Shown here piece by piece: positions 26,855 through 35,551 of a stretch of 64,000 nucleotides of DNA. Origin of the DNA: Nostoc sp. UHCC 0926 (lineage in GTDB: Bacteria; Cyanobacteriota; Cyanobacteriia; Cyanobacteriales; Nostocaceae); contig NZ_CP117768.1 in the NCBI RefSeq assembly GCF_028623165.1, positions 5,336,001 through 5,400,000 on the forward strand, in the 5' to 3' direction. Both the position numbers and the translations under genes were made by a program. The notes under the pieces are model-generated. The model was not told the origin of the DNA and made no database searches. It saw only the letters and a program-made list of their open reading frames with translations. The first letter of the stretch is position 1. Every line of letters starts with the position of its first letter.

Positions 26855-27481
26855 ATGGAACTACTGCGTCTGTACGATTTTTTACCATCTGGCAATGGTT
26901 ATAAGATACGTCTTTTATTGACACAACTAGGTATGCCTTTTGAGAGAATAGAGCTTAACATCTTGAAAGGCGAGACTCAAACACCAGAATTTTTAAGTAA
27001 AAATCCTAACGGTAAGATACCTCTTCTGGAAATTGAGCCAGGGAAATATTTGGCAGAATCAAATGCCATATTGGTGTATTTGAGTGAAGGTACAGAGTTT
27101 TTACCATATGACCGCTTTTTACGAGCGCAGGTGCTGCAATGGCTATGTTTTGAACAATATAGCCATGAGCCTTTTATTGCTACATCAAGATTTTGGATTT
27201 CTATTTTAGGTAAAACTGAAGAATATAGTGAAGCTATTAAGCAAAAACGTGAACCGGGTTATACAGCACTTAGCCTGATGGATAAACACTTAACTTCTCA
27301 CATTTTTTTTGTAGGAGAGTGTTACACGATCGCTGATATTGCCTTGTTCGCTTACACTCATGTAGCTGATGAAGGTGGTTTTGATTTGACACAATTTCCT
27401 GCTATTCAAGCTTGGATAGAAAGAGTCAAAGCTCAACCAAGGTATATCAGTATTACACAGCATAAAAATTCGGTTTTGTGA
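26855..27481 (+). CDS. Glutathione S-transferase
   Basis: A 208-residue two-domain GST. The N-terminal thioredoxin fold reads LRLYDFLPSGNGYKIRLLL (Ser/Asn of the active-site loop), then NPNGKIPLLE with the cis-Pro and LAESNAILVYLS for glutathione binding. The all-helical C-terminal domain contains YTIADIALFAYTHVADEGG, the N-capping box. It acts in the cytoplasm on an unknown electrophile. Transcribed alone. Confidence 0.93.
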   Translation: MELLRLYDFLPSGNGYKIRLLLTQLGMPFERIELNILKGETQTPEFLSKNPNGKIPLLEIEPGKYLAESNAILVYLSEGTEFLPYDRFLRAQVLQWLCFEQYSHEPFIATSRFWISILGKTEEYSEAIKQKREPGYTALSLMDKHLTSHIFFVGECYTIADIALFAYTHVADEGGFDLTQFPAIQAWIERVKAQPRYISITQHKNSVL

Positions 27482-27575
27482 GCTTCTGTCTCTAGGTTAT
27501 TGGCTCTAGTAGAGGATATACTGGGTGGGATATAGCCTCACATTCATGAGGAGAAACACTCTTCAAAAAAGGTGT

Positions 27576-27678
27576 TATAGCAGTGGACAAAGCTGTTAGG
27601 ACAAGTCGGCGATAGACAGCCTCAACAAGCGTACATTGTGAATTGATTTTTGTCCTAAGCTTCCTGTCCGTTGCTATA
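27576..27678. repeat. TATAGC-type miniature inverted-repeat element
   Basis: A 103-bp element with imperfect inverted ends of about 28 bp: TATAGCAGTGGACA...TTAGGACA on the left and TGTCCTAA...TGTCCGTTGCTATA on the right. The ends resemble those of the 107-bp element at 62133-62239 (TATAGCGGTTC). It is non-coding and lies between the GST gene and yggU. Confidence 0.7.
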
Positions 27679-27689
27679 TTAAGCAACAA

Positions 27690-27917
27690 CTAGACATCTG
27701 TATCAATCTCTATCAGCTTTTGCCGAGAGGACAAACCTAACTTAATTCTGATATGAGATTTAGGTACATCAAATTTATCTGCTAGTAGTTTAATTAACTC
27801 TTCATTAGCCTTACCATCAACTGGGGGCGATTTTAAATATACAGTCAGACTGCCATCAGGTTGTTCTTCAATCTTTTGCTGTTTTGAATTAGGTTTAACC
27901 TTGACTTTTTTTTGCAT
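27690..27917 (-). CDS. DUF167/YggU family protein
   Basis: A 75-residue protein with the YggU signature KVKPNSKQQK, LKSPPVDGKANEELIKLLAD and GLSSRQKLIEI. The family has a small alpha/beta fold of unknown role. Its start overlaps the 3' end of the DUF2809 gene by 23 bases, so the two were probably one operon. Confidence 0.92.
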   Translation of the reverse strand: MQKKVKVKPNSKQQKIEEQPDGSLTVYLKSPPVDGKANEELIKLLADKFDVPKSHIRIKLGLSSRQKLIEIDTDV

Positions 27918-28311
27918 AACCTATCTTCTGTAATTGTTGCAGCCACAACCAACCTAAGACACAACCCAATACATAATGAGGAAAATCCCACCAAACAAAA
28001 GTAGTACCAAGTAACAATTTACCTATCAAGGTAGCGCGAATTTCTTCTAATAGTGGCGGATGCCAAAGTTGCAAGAATTCTAGTATACAGGTGATCACAA
28101 AAACCCATATAGGAATTTGGATTACTGCCGCCCGACTTCTGAAAAACCAAAATGCAAATAGACACCAAAATATTTCGTAAAATACAGCTGCTCCGTAGTC
28201 ATTAAACCAGTGATGGGCAGGCCCGTTATAATATTTAAACAAAAAGCCCATCGGTACAACGATGAGCACAGAAAGAATAATAAATCCCACATTCCGCACT
28301 TCAAAATGCAA
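27895..28311 (-). pseudogene. DUF2809 membrane protein gene, 5' end cut off by an IS
   Basis: The body encodes a four-helix DUF2809 protein (HHWFNDYGAAVFYEIFW, FLQLWHPPLLEEIRATLIGKLLLGTTF). The insertion sequence at 28286-30029 enters after codon 9. Removing the element and one copy of the 6-bp duplication ATAAAT rejoins an ORF starting at an ATG at 30061: MLRHRNQTIFIILSV. In the present state the frame continues into the inverted repeat of the element, which can only offer a TTG start at 28311 (residues LHFEVRNVG). The gene is probably poorly or not expressed, although almost the whole domain is intact. Confidence 0.85.
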
Positions 28312-30029
28312 TACATTGATGTTTCAAAGAATATTACTAATAGCAGCTAACTACTTAAGTATTAATACTGAGATTGTCTTGGTAGGCTTGCGATCGCTAC
28401 ATAACCAATTTTTCGGATTTTATTATGTAGTCCAAATGTAGTGCAAAGCGTAAATATTTAGCAATTATCTGTCGAGAACTACTTAGATTCACGCGTTTAA
28501 TTAGCTTTGGAAGTCCGATTAAAATGTATCACTAACTACTACTTAAAAACCGTAATATTTTGATAAGAGATGGAGCAAAAAATAAAGATGAAGAACCATT
28601 AAGAGAATTTTTTTGCTAAAAAAGTGAGAAAATTAGGAGAAAGCTTTTATAAATCAAATCAAAGAAATGACTGCTCAAAAAGAAGAACCATTCATTAAAA
28701 ATTTGGCTCACTTAGGAATAGTAGCTGGAATTATTGATGAGATAGGAATAGTAGAGAAAATCAATGACCTGCTAGGAACTGATCCGAGAGAAAGAGTTAA
28801 TGCAGGGGAAGTTGGAAATGAATCAGATAAAGCAGCTTTTGGCAAAATTTTAGTAGAGTATTCTAAGCAAATAAATTTGGAAAGTATTATGGTAGCTGAT
28901 AGTGCGTTATATAGCGAAAATAACTTGAAGTTAATGGAGAATATAAAATGGATAAGTCGAGTACCGTTAACCATAAAAAAAGCGAAAAATTTAGTTAAAA
29001 GATTAACAAATGTAGAATTGAAAAAAACTGAACAAAAAGAATATAGTTATCAAGAAGAAAAAGTAACTTATGGGGGGATAGAGCAAAGATGGATACTAGT
29101 AGAAAGCCCAGAGAGGAAAAAAGCAGATTTAAAGAAGTTATCTCTAAAAATTCAGTCAGAATCAATCAAAGTTACAAAACAAATAGCTAAGTTAGTAAAA
29201 GAAGAATTTGACCATTCATCGTCAGCAATGTCTAAAATCAAAGAAATTGAATCAAAACTCAAATATCACCAAATCACTGAAATACAAATTATTCAGCATC
29301 AAACTAAAGAGCAAAAAGTCTTTTATAAAGTTTGTGCTAAATTGATAGAAAGTCAAGAATTAATTACGGAAAATCAAAACTCTTCTGGAAGGTTTATTTT
29401 AGCAACTAATATTCGGGACATGAAAGATTTAGACGCTTCCGAAATACTCAGAATATATAAACAACAGCAATCTTGTGAGCGGGGATTTAGATTTCTGAAA
29501 GACCCCTTATTTTTTGCAGATAGTCTTTTTGTGAAAAATCCTGAAAGATTAGAGACAATGATGATGTTAATGGGATTGTGTCTTTTGGTTTATAATCTAG
29601 GACAAAGACAACTAAGAAGCTCTTTAAAAATCCCAGAAGCCACAGTTAAAAATCAACTAAATAAATTAACTGAATGTCCTACTTTACGGTGGATATTTCA
29701 ATGTTTTCAAGGGATTCACGTTTTGATTCTGCAAGGAATTAAGCGAATTATTAATTTGACAAAAGAACGTTGTCGAATTTTACAATTCCTTCCTACTTTT
29801 TGCCATAAATATTATTTATTGGCTTAAAAATATCTGATAAATTATTGAACAAATTGTTCTAATAATTGAAATTAAATATTCTTATATAACTAGCTTTTAA
29901 AATAATAAAGCTGGACATTTTTCTGCATAATTTATTTTTTTTGACTGTTATTTAGGTATCCAAATTATAATTTTATATTTTTTCTGAATGGAGTTTATTT
30001 ATACTACTAGTTGAAGTGCGGAATGTGGG
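28286..30029 (+). mobile_element. IS1634-like insertion sequence, 1744 bp, internally deleted
   Basis: The boundaries are precise: 19-bp perfect terminal inverted repeats, CCCACATTCCGCACTTCAA at 28286-28304 and its complement at 30011-30029. They are flanked by the direct repeat ATAAAT at 28280-28285 and 30030-30035. The only gene is a transposase of the IS1634 (DUF4277) type missing an internal block. The copy cannot move by itself unless helped by an intact relative. It sits in the 5' end of the DUF2809 gene. Confidence 0.9.
28667..29827 (+). pseudogene. IS1634-family transposase with in-frame internal deletion
   Basis: 386 residues; intact relatives are around 530-560. The N-terminus (LAHLGIVAGIIDEIGIVEKINDLLG) is the DUF4277 domain. 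At about residue 48 the sequence jumps from NAGEV straight to GNESDKA, a point that in full-length relatives lies well inside the DDE domain. The region with the first catalytic Asp is therefore gone. Downstream parts remain, including MVADSALYSENNL and the C-terminal YKQQQSCERGFRFLKDPLFFADSLF segment with a catalytic Glu. The reading frame is open, so this is a clean deletion derivative. Confidence 0.88.
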
Positions 30030-30270
30030 ATAAATATTGTTTGGTTACGGTGTCGAAGCATTTTCTACAGACTAGAGACTAAGCAAAATTTTAGCAGCCC
30101 GAACAACTGGAAGTCGCGGCTACACAAACTTAGGCATACCCCTACTAAAAAGCCAGCTACACGTAGCGTCCTGTAGGAAAGGCTAGTGCGCCCACGCGGA
30201 CTTATCTTCTCTTTCAACGTCAACTCATTGTGGGGGCGCTTGTTGGTCGAATGTTTTTGAACTACTTGTT

Positions 30271-31218
30271 TCAGGAACTGGCTTGATTTAGAAGGTGAAT
30301 AGCATCTGGCTCAAGTTTAAGACCTACAGATTTGATGATATCTTGAAGCTGCTCAATTTTTGTAGCACTAACAATAGGAGCGGTAATAGTGGGACGTGCA
30401 ATTAGCCAGGCTAGAGCAACTTGGGTGAGAGTCACATTATAAATCTTGGCGACTTCATCCAGTGCCTCTAGAATTGCTAAACCACGAGCATTCAAATATT
30501 TCTTGACAGAATTACCACGGGCACTAATAGACAGGTCTTTTTCTGAGCGATATTTACCAGAGAGAAAGCCACTACACAGAGAGGAATAGCTAATCACACC
30601 AATTTCCTGTTCTTGGGAGATTTGTTGTAGCTCCTGCTCATACTCGGTTCGGTCATACAAGTTATAACGAGGCTGAAGGCTCTCATAGCGAGGATAACTA
30701 TGCTGCTGGCTGATTTGCAATGCCTGTGCCAAACGCTCTGCACTATAGTTTGAAGCACCGATGAAGCGCACTTTTCCCTGATGAATTAATTCCCCATAAG
30801 TTTCTAAGGTTTCTGCAAGGGAAGTGCTTTCATCATCGATATGTGATTGATACAAATCAATATAATCGGTTTGTAACCTGTGCAATGAGTCTTCAACAGC
30901 TTGTTGGATGTGTTTACGAGAAAGCCCTTTGCCTTTAATACCCATATCATTACCAACTTTAGTGGCAATCACCACTTGGTCACGGTTGCCTCGCTGCTTG
31001 AGCCACTTCCCTAAGATGATCTCCGACTCTCCACCCTGATTGCCTGTAGCCCATTTGGAATAGACATCAGCAGTGTCAATAAAATTACCTCCAGCCTTGA
31101 TGAAGTAATCTAAAATCTCAAATGAAGTATCTTCATCAATAGTCCACCCAAACACGTTGCCGCCAAAACATAGTCGTGATACTTCTAGCCCGGAACGTCC
31201 AAGTTTAAGTCTTTCCAT
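30271..31218 (-). CDS. Aldo/keto reductase
   Basis: A 315-residue NADPH-dependent oxidoreductase with a TIM-barrel fold. Landmarks are the N-terminal LGRSGLEVSRLCFGGNVFGW, the catalytic-site segments FIDTADVYS (Asp, Tyr) and VIATKVGND (Lys), YIDLYQSHIDD (His), and RFIGASNYSAERL. The ATG at 31218 is used; an upstream GTG at 31224 is possible, since AAGGAG lies just before. The substrate is unknown; the family reduces aldehydes and ketones. A MITE lies in its upstream region. Confidence 0.93.
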   Translation of the reverse strand: MERLKLGRSGLEVSRLCFGGNVFGWTIDEDTSFEILDYFIKAGGNFIDTADVYSKWATGNQGGESEIILGKWLKQRGNRDQVVIATKVGNDMGIKGKGLSRKHIQQAVEDSLHRLQTDYIDLYQSHIDDESTSLAETLETYGELIHQGKVRFIGASNYSAERLAQALQISQQHSYPRYESLQPRYNLYDRTEYEQELQQISQEQEIGVISYSSLCSGFLSGKYRSEKDLSISARGNSVKKYLNARGLAILEALDEVAKIYNVTLTQVALAWLIARPTITAPIVSATKIEQLQDIIKSVGLKLEPDAIHLLNQASS

Positions 31219-31339
31219 GAACACTGCACTCCTTTATCCTTATTTGACGGCGAATCAATTCGCCCGTGCCTTATCCCCATACATGAATATAGTTGCTCTC
31301 CACAGCACGGAGGTTTCGGTGAAAAGTTACAAACTTCTT

Positions 31340-31454
31340 ATACCAATTTGCTATGAATATGCACTTAATTTTTATTAAACGAACCGCCAAGTACGCCAAA
31401 TACGCCAAGGAAGAAGGAATAATCATTAAGTGCAAGTTTAGGGAGAATTGGTAT
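31340..31454. repeat. ATACCAATT miniature inverted-repeat element (short copy)
   Basis: A 115-bp element with 9-bp inverted ends ATACCAATT and AATTGGTAT. Its inner sequence, including CGCCAAGTACGCCAAATACG and TAATCATTAAGTGCAAGTTT, is almost identical to both halves of the element at 42334-42560 on the opposite strand. This copy is uninterrupted and shows the ancestral joined form. Confidence 0.85.
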
Positions 31455-31602
31455 TAACACACCTTGTTTTTTGGTTGTGACTGTGTGATACTTAGTTTAA
31501 ATTCAGAAAATACTGTATCTTTATTAATCTACCGTATATTATAAAAGTATAAAGATATATTATTTATCCTTTGGATGCAATACGTAATAGGGGCTTATAT
31601 CT

Positions 31603-31824
31603 GTGGTCCCTTGGAAATTCCAGATTATCTCTAAGGGGAGTAGACATCGGTTTACGGCTGTACAAGATGTTAGCTTTGCTGTGAAACCAAAAGAAAAGTT
31701 TGTAATTATTGGTTCCTCTGGTTGTGGAAAGAGTAGCCTTCTAAAAGCGATCGCTGGTTTTGGGCCCATCAAATGTATGTCAATAGCAATACACTCAATT
31801 GTCCTTGATCACAACCAAAGTTAA
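31603..31824 (+). pseudogene. ABC transporter ATPase, N-terminal fragment
   Basis: Encodes only the first part of an ABC ATP-binding subunit: RFTAVQDVSFAVKPKEKFVIIG, the Walker A loop GSSGCGKSSLLKAIAGF, then unrelated residues and a stop. The signature motif and Walker B are missing. The Q/S-rich N-terminal style resembles nitrate/sulfonate-type importers. The break falls after about 31771. It is a relic rather than a functional gene, perhaps left when the neighbouring oxygenase genes were brought in. Confidence 0.75.
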
Positions 31825-31850
31825 GAGCCAATATTGGTATACAATACTAT

Positions 31851-32141
31851 TCATCTAATAAGACTATTTAAACTCTCCAAAGTACTATTGAGAACAGCAC
31901 GATCAATTGAGTAGTATCTTGTTTGCCCTTTTTTGTAATTCTTCGCCAAACCTGCTTCCGTCAAAACTTTCAAGTGGTGACAAGAAAGAGATAAGCTAAT
32001 ACCCAACTGCTCGGCAATTTCTGAACAGCTGATTTCGTCAGTATTTAACAGTAAATCTACTAGGCGCAGGCGTGTTGCATCTGAAAGAGCCGTGAAAATT
32101 TTAGCGCGGTTTTCGTAATTTATTTTCTCAATCATCCCCAT
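31851..32141 (-). CDS. ArsR-family winged-helix repressor
   Basis: A 96-residue regulator. The DNA-recognition helix-turn-helix is clear: DATRLRLVDLLLNTDEISCSEIAEQL, then SLSCHHLKVLTEAGLAKNYKKGQTRYY. There are Cys residues in ISCSE and SLSCHH but no ELCVCDL metal motif, so metal sensing is uncertain. It is divergent from the CmcJ-like gene at 32464, and two palindromes lie in the shared intergenic region, which suggests it controls that gene and itself. Confidence 0.9.
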   Translation of the reverse strand: MGMIEKINYENRAKIFTALSDATRLRLVDLLLNTDEISCSEIAEQLGISLSLSCHHLKVLTEAGLAKNYKKGQTRYYSIDRAVLNSTLESLNSLIR

Positions 32142-32172
32142 ATCATAGCAGTATCTGGCATTTAACTAAAAT

Positions 32173-32247
32173 ACTCAAATAATCATTTGACTATTCTGCA
32201 AAAATTCTGTTATGCTAATTACTGCAATGGTTAAATAAGTATTTAAC
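32173..32247. promoter_or_regulatory. Two palindromic candidate operators in the arsR divergent region
   Basis: An imperfect palindrome ACTCAAATAATCATTTGACT lies at 32173-32192, 32 bases before the arsR start. A perfect one, GTTAAATAAGTATTTAAC, lies at 32230-32247. AT-rich dyads of the form TCAAATnnnnATTTGA are typical of ArsR-family binding sites. Either could overlap a promoter. Confidence 0.55.
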
Positions 32248-32463
32248 TATAATTATCTAGTACTGGAGATTCCTGACGAGATACGACGTTAACAAACATC
32301 AACAGCTACTTTGAGTCCTACTCTTACAACATAGCTGAGGCGTGTTGTAATTTTGCTGACGCCGTTAGATGTAATTGCGATTAATTGCCAGATATTGAGC
32401 GTAAATTGCACTCCAACTCCACGGGATCTTATCTGTCTGAACTTCTGAACAAGGATGTAAGCA

Positions 32464-33312
32464 ATGAGCACAGACAATCGTTTTTCCCCTGACCTGAAAC
32501 AAGTTGAGGCAGAACTGACCTACCTCACCCCTATGGCAGAAAAGCTTGTCAACTATGCCTACGAACCCCCAGTAGGGGTTCCCCGCTCCAACGGAAAGTA
32601 CGAGACACACAAAGTGCCAATCCATAATGCACGGGCAATTTCAGATAAAGTATCCTTAGAGCGCCAAGGCTTCGACTTTGCTGCACATGAAAGTAAAGTC
32701 AGTGATTTCTATGATGAAGATGAGATCCGCAGCGTCTATTATCCTGAAGCCAAGCAATTATTGAAAGAGGTGACAGGTGCAACTGAAGTACTAATATTCG
32801 ATCACACTCTTCGTAACGCTCAACGTTCGCAGTCGGGCGAAAACGAAATCAGGGAACCTGTCAAGCGCGTGCATAATGACTTTACAGCTAAATCTGGCTA
32901 TACTCGCGCCCGCAAGGTATTGACAGAGCAGGGAATAGATAACATTGAGCAAGTGCTACAAAAAAGGTTTGCACTGATTAACATTTGGCGACCTATTGCA
33001 CCAGTTGAGGAATCACCATTAGCAGTGTGCGACGCTTTTTCTATCGCACCTACAGACCTTGTAGCTAGTGATCTGTTGTACCCCAATTACGCTGGCGAAA
33101 CTTACGCAATAACCTATAACCCATCACATCAATGGTTTTATTTCCCGCAAATGCAACAAGACGAAGCGCTATTTATTAAGTGCTTTGACTCCGCAGAAGA
33201 AGGACGAGCCAGGTTTGCCGCCCATACTGGATTTGATGACCCCACTAGCCCACCAGATGCTCCACCTCGTCAGAGCATTGAGTTAAGGACGATAGTTTTC
33301 TACCCCGAATAG
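32464..33312 (+). CDS. CmcJ/NvfI-family oxidoreductase-like protein
   Basis: A 282-residue protein of the CmcJ/NvfI group (related to cephamycin methoxylation subunit CmcJ, gibberellin GA4 desaturase and fungal non-haem-iron oxygenases). Visible landmarks are EVLIFDHTLRNAQ, VKRVHNDFTAKSG (His and Asp of a likely iron site), FALINIWRPI and YAITYNPSHQWFYFPQM, then the Arg in LRTIVFYPE. The small-molecule substrate is unknown. It is under a probable ArsR-type control region and sits 550 bases upstream of a TauD-like dioxygenase, suggesting a small catabolic set. Confidence 0.85.
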   Translation: MSTDNRFSPDLKQVEAELTYLTPMAEKLVNYAYEPPVGVPRSNGKYETHKVPIHNARAISDKVSLERQGFDFAAHESKVSDFYDEDEIRSVYYPEAKQLLKEVTGATEVLIFDHTLRNAQRSQSGENEIREPVKRVHNDFTAKSGYTRARKVLTEQGIDNIEQVLQKRFALINIWRPIAPVEESPLAVCDAFSIAPTDLVASDLLYPNYAGETYAITYNPSHQWFYFPQMQQDEALFIKCFDSAEEGRARFAAHTGFDDPTSPPDAPPRQSIELRTIVFYPE

Positions 33313-33394
33313 ATTCATCAGAGAATGACACCAATGGTCAATCTTTTTAGCTGCGTTTAAGTCTTTATCCGAATGGCACTAAAAAAAAGCCCAA

Positions 33395-33606
33395 AGGCTT
33401 GTGTCACCTTGTTCCCAGTCTTTAGACTGGGAATGTATTCCCAGAGGACTGCTGCCTCTGGTCAAGCCCCTGACTGGTTAAAAGCAAAAGCCTACAAGCT
33501 CTTAACCAGTCAGGGCAAGGGCTGTATCTTAACATTACTGCTATTCGTCTTTATCCTCAATGTGACCGCACACAGGACAGACATAAACGCGGTTTTTTAA
33601 TGCCTC
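33395..33606 (-). pseudogene. Relic of an IS200/IS605-type TnpB gene and its right end
   Basis: On the minus strand 33541-33606 reads RVYVCPVCGHIEDKDE before a stop, the start of a TnpB C-terminal zinc ribbon. Downstream come hairpin pairs typical of the element ends: CTGACTGGTTAA at about 33470 with its complement at about 33502, and CCCAGTC/GACTGGG at 33417-33433. The rest of the transposon is gone. The intergenic remainder to 33858 has no other gene. Confidence 0.6.
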
Positions 33607-33858
33607 AAATCAGTCGTGGGACAGAGCCATTTTATTTCTGGGCACTTCTGAGCCTCTGATGAGATGTTATAAACCTCTGTTGTTCCGGCAGTCTAAAAAT
33701 ACAGTAATTAAATACTACGGTAAATATATCGACATAGCGTATAATCCTTTCAACTGCGATCGCTTCCTTTAGAATTTTGCTTGCACTTGATAGGAAAATT
33801 CCAAAAGAAACGGACGAGTGCGAACACCATCCTATGGATCAAACTCTGGAGAATCTAT

Positions 33859-34821
33859 ATGGGCTACAAACATATCGAAGTCAAACAAGTAGCTGGTTTC
33901 ATCGGTGCCGAAATCAGTAACGTAGACCTTTCCCATCCTCTGAATGATGATCAAGTCAAAGAAATTCGTAAAGCACTATTGAAGTGGAAAGTTGTGTTCT
34001 TTCGGGGACAAAACATCGATCATGCTGCCCAGGTTGAATTCACATCTCGTTTCGGCGAAGTGACTTTCGCCCATCCACTCGGAGAGCCTGAACCAGTTCC
34101 GGGATTTCCGCAGATCAAACCCGTAGACCGGAGGCTCTATGAGAAGCAGTACGGTTTTCGCACTGGAGGTCCCTGGCACACAGACGTAACAGCGGCTATC
34201 AACCCGCCAGCGGCGTCAATTTTACGTGCGGTTAATGTCCCTAGCTTTGGTGGTGACACCCAGTGGAGTAATTTAGTTGCAGCTTATGAGGGTCTGTCAG
34301 CACCTCTACGGGCGCTAGCAGACACATTGAAAGCTGAACATCGCTTTAATGGGAGTGGGTATCTGCCCCGCAACAGCAAGTTCGCCGAGCGTATTGCTGT
34401 CAATCCACTAGTCTCAATCCACCCAGTAGTAAGGGTTCATCCTGAGACTGGTGAGCGTGCGTTGTTCATCAACCCTGGCTTCACCTCACACATTGTTGAT
34501 GTGTCATCACAAGAGAGCAAGCTGCTGCTTGAGTTGTTCTTTAACCAAATCACCAAGCCTGCCTACACCACCCGTTTCCGTTGGAACAACGGTGATATCG
34601 CGTTCTGGGACAACCGCGCCACCGTGCATTTGGCTCCTCAAGATTTGGATCATCTGGAAGTTGAGCGTCTCCTATATCGCACCACCATCACTGGCGATGT
34701 TCCAGTTGGGGTTGATGGTTTCCGCTCAGAAGTGGTTCAAGGTGAGGCGTTCAGCTCAGAAGTACCAACCGTCTTCAAGCAAAAAGCCCAGAAGTTGGAA
34801 ACACAATCAGTACTTTCATAA
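33859..34821 (+). CDS. TauD/TfdA-family Fe(II)/2-oxoglutarate dioxygenase
   Basis: A 320-residue oxygenase. The facial triad is visible: WHTDV (His-x-Asp) in GGPWHTDVTAAINPP and a distal His in RATVHLAPQD; the 2-oxoglutarate Arg is in ERLLYRTTI. The usual TauD N-terminus GAEISNVDLSHPL is present. The ATG at 33859 has GGAG eight bases upstream and matches the family start; the 26-residue upstream extension does not. The family releases sulfite from taurine or cleaves other small acids; the substrate is not determined. It may act with the CmcJ-like neighbour. Confidence 0.92.
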   Translation: MGYKHIEVKQVAGFIGAEISNVDLSHPLNDDQVKEIRKALLKWKVVFFRGQNIDHAAQVEFTSRFGEVTFAHPLGEPEPVPGFPQIKPVDRRLYEKQYGFRTGGPWHTDVTAAINPPAASILRAVNVPSFGGDTQWSNLVAAYEGLSAPLRALADTLKAEHRFNGSGYLPRNSKFAERIAVNPLVSIHPVVRVHPETGERALFINPGFTSHIVDVSSQESKLLLELFFNQITKPAYTTRFRWNNGDIAFWDNRATVHLAPQDLDHLEVERLLYRTTITGDVPVGVDGFRSEVVQGEAFSSEVPTVFKQKAQKLETQSVLS

Positions 34822-34969
34822 GCTACAAAGTACTAAACTGGGCTGCTTGTATCTGACGCAGCCCAGCATAAAATTAGAGCAGATAACTACTTAAGTAAAT
34901 CTAATTACCATTAGAGTAGGGGACTTGCAAATAAAAAAATATCCCATCGCTCAAAGCACAAGGAAGAAT

Positions 34970-35521
34970 TTACGGATATCTTCTACTACCGGCACCCACA
35001 ACACCGATTTTGTGGCGATAGGAGAGTTCCGCACCGAACCAGCCGGAAATACTAACCAGCGTACCGACAATGAGCGAGAGAACCAGTCCCCAAGGTAGTA
35101 TTCGGGATTCAGCGTCGCCCAAGCGCAGAAGGAAATTAACTAGACTTAAAACTATTAGAGAAACGTTAAGTATTAAATGCGCCCAACCTGCGCTGCGCTT
35201 GCGAACTCGTTCAATTCTAAAAAAGTCGCTCAGGCCGATCGCTGATGCAAGGACGCCTCCAGCTAATCCTAGTCCGATTAACCATAGTGAAGCTTTAGCC
35301 CAGAAGAAATCACTAGTTAACCAGTAGCCGATATCGCTTCCCAAGGCGGCGGCTAAAAAGGCGATGGGAAAGGTCACACTCAGGGGATGTAGGGGATGTC
35401 CTGCGATCGCAACTGTACTGGGTACGCCGCTATCAAGATACTCACTGTCGTTACTTTCAATAACTGGTGGAATATTTGGGAAAGGTGTTGAATTTGTTTG
35501 CGTTGTTTCTGTAGTTTCCAT
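34970..35521 (-). CDS. DUF2231 membrane protein
   Basis: A 183-residue inner-membrane protein with four hydrophobic helices. The family signature IAGHPLHPLSVTFPIAFL opens the first helix, and HLILNVSLIVLSLVNFLLR marks the third. DUF2231 proteins resemble small cytochrome-like membrane subunits; two further members lie in the oxidase cluster at 47968-49082. It is preceded by a DUF2993 gene 30 bases upstream on the same strand, so likely one transcript. Confidence 0.9.
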   Translation of the reverse strand: METTETTQTNSTPFPNIPPVIESNDSEYLDSGVPSTVAIAGHPLHPLSVTFPIAFLAAALGSDIGYWLTSDFFWAKASLWLIGLGLAGGVLASAIGLSDFFRIERVRKRSAGWAHLILNVSLIVLSLVNFLLRLGDAESRILPWGLVLSLIVGTLVSISGWFGAELSYRHKIGVVGAGSRRYP

Positions 35522-35551
35522 TATTAGTATCCTGAATTTATTAGTGTCCTA

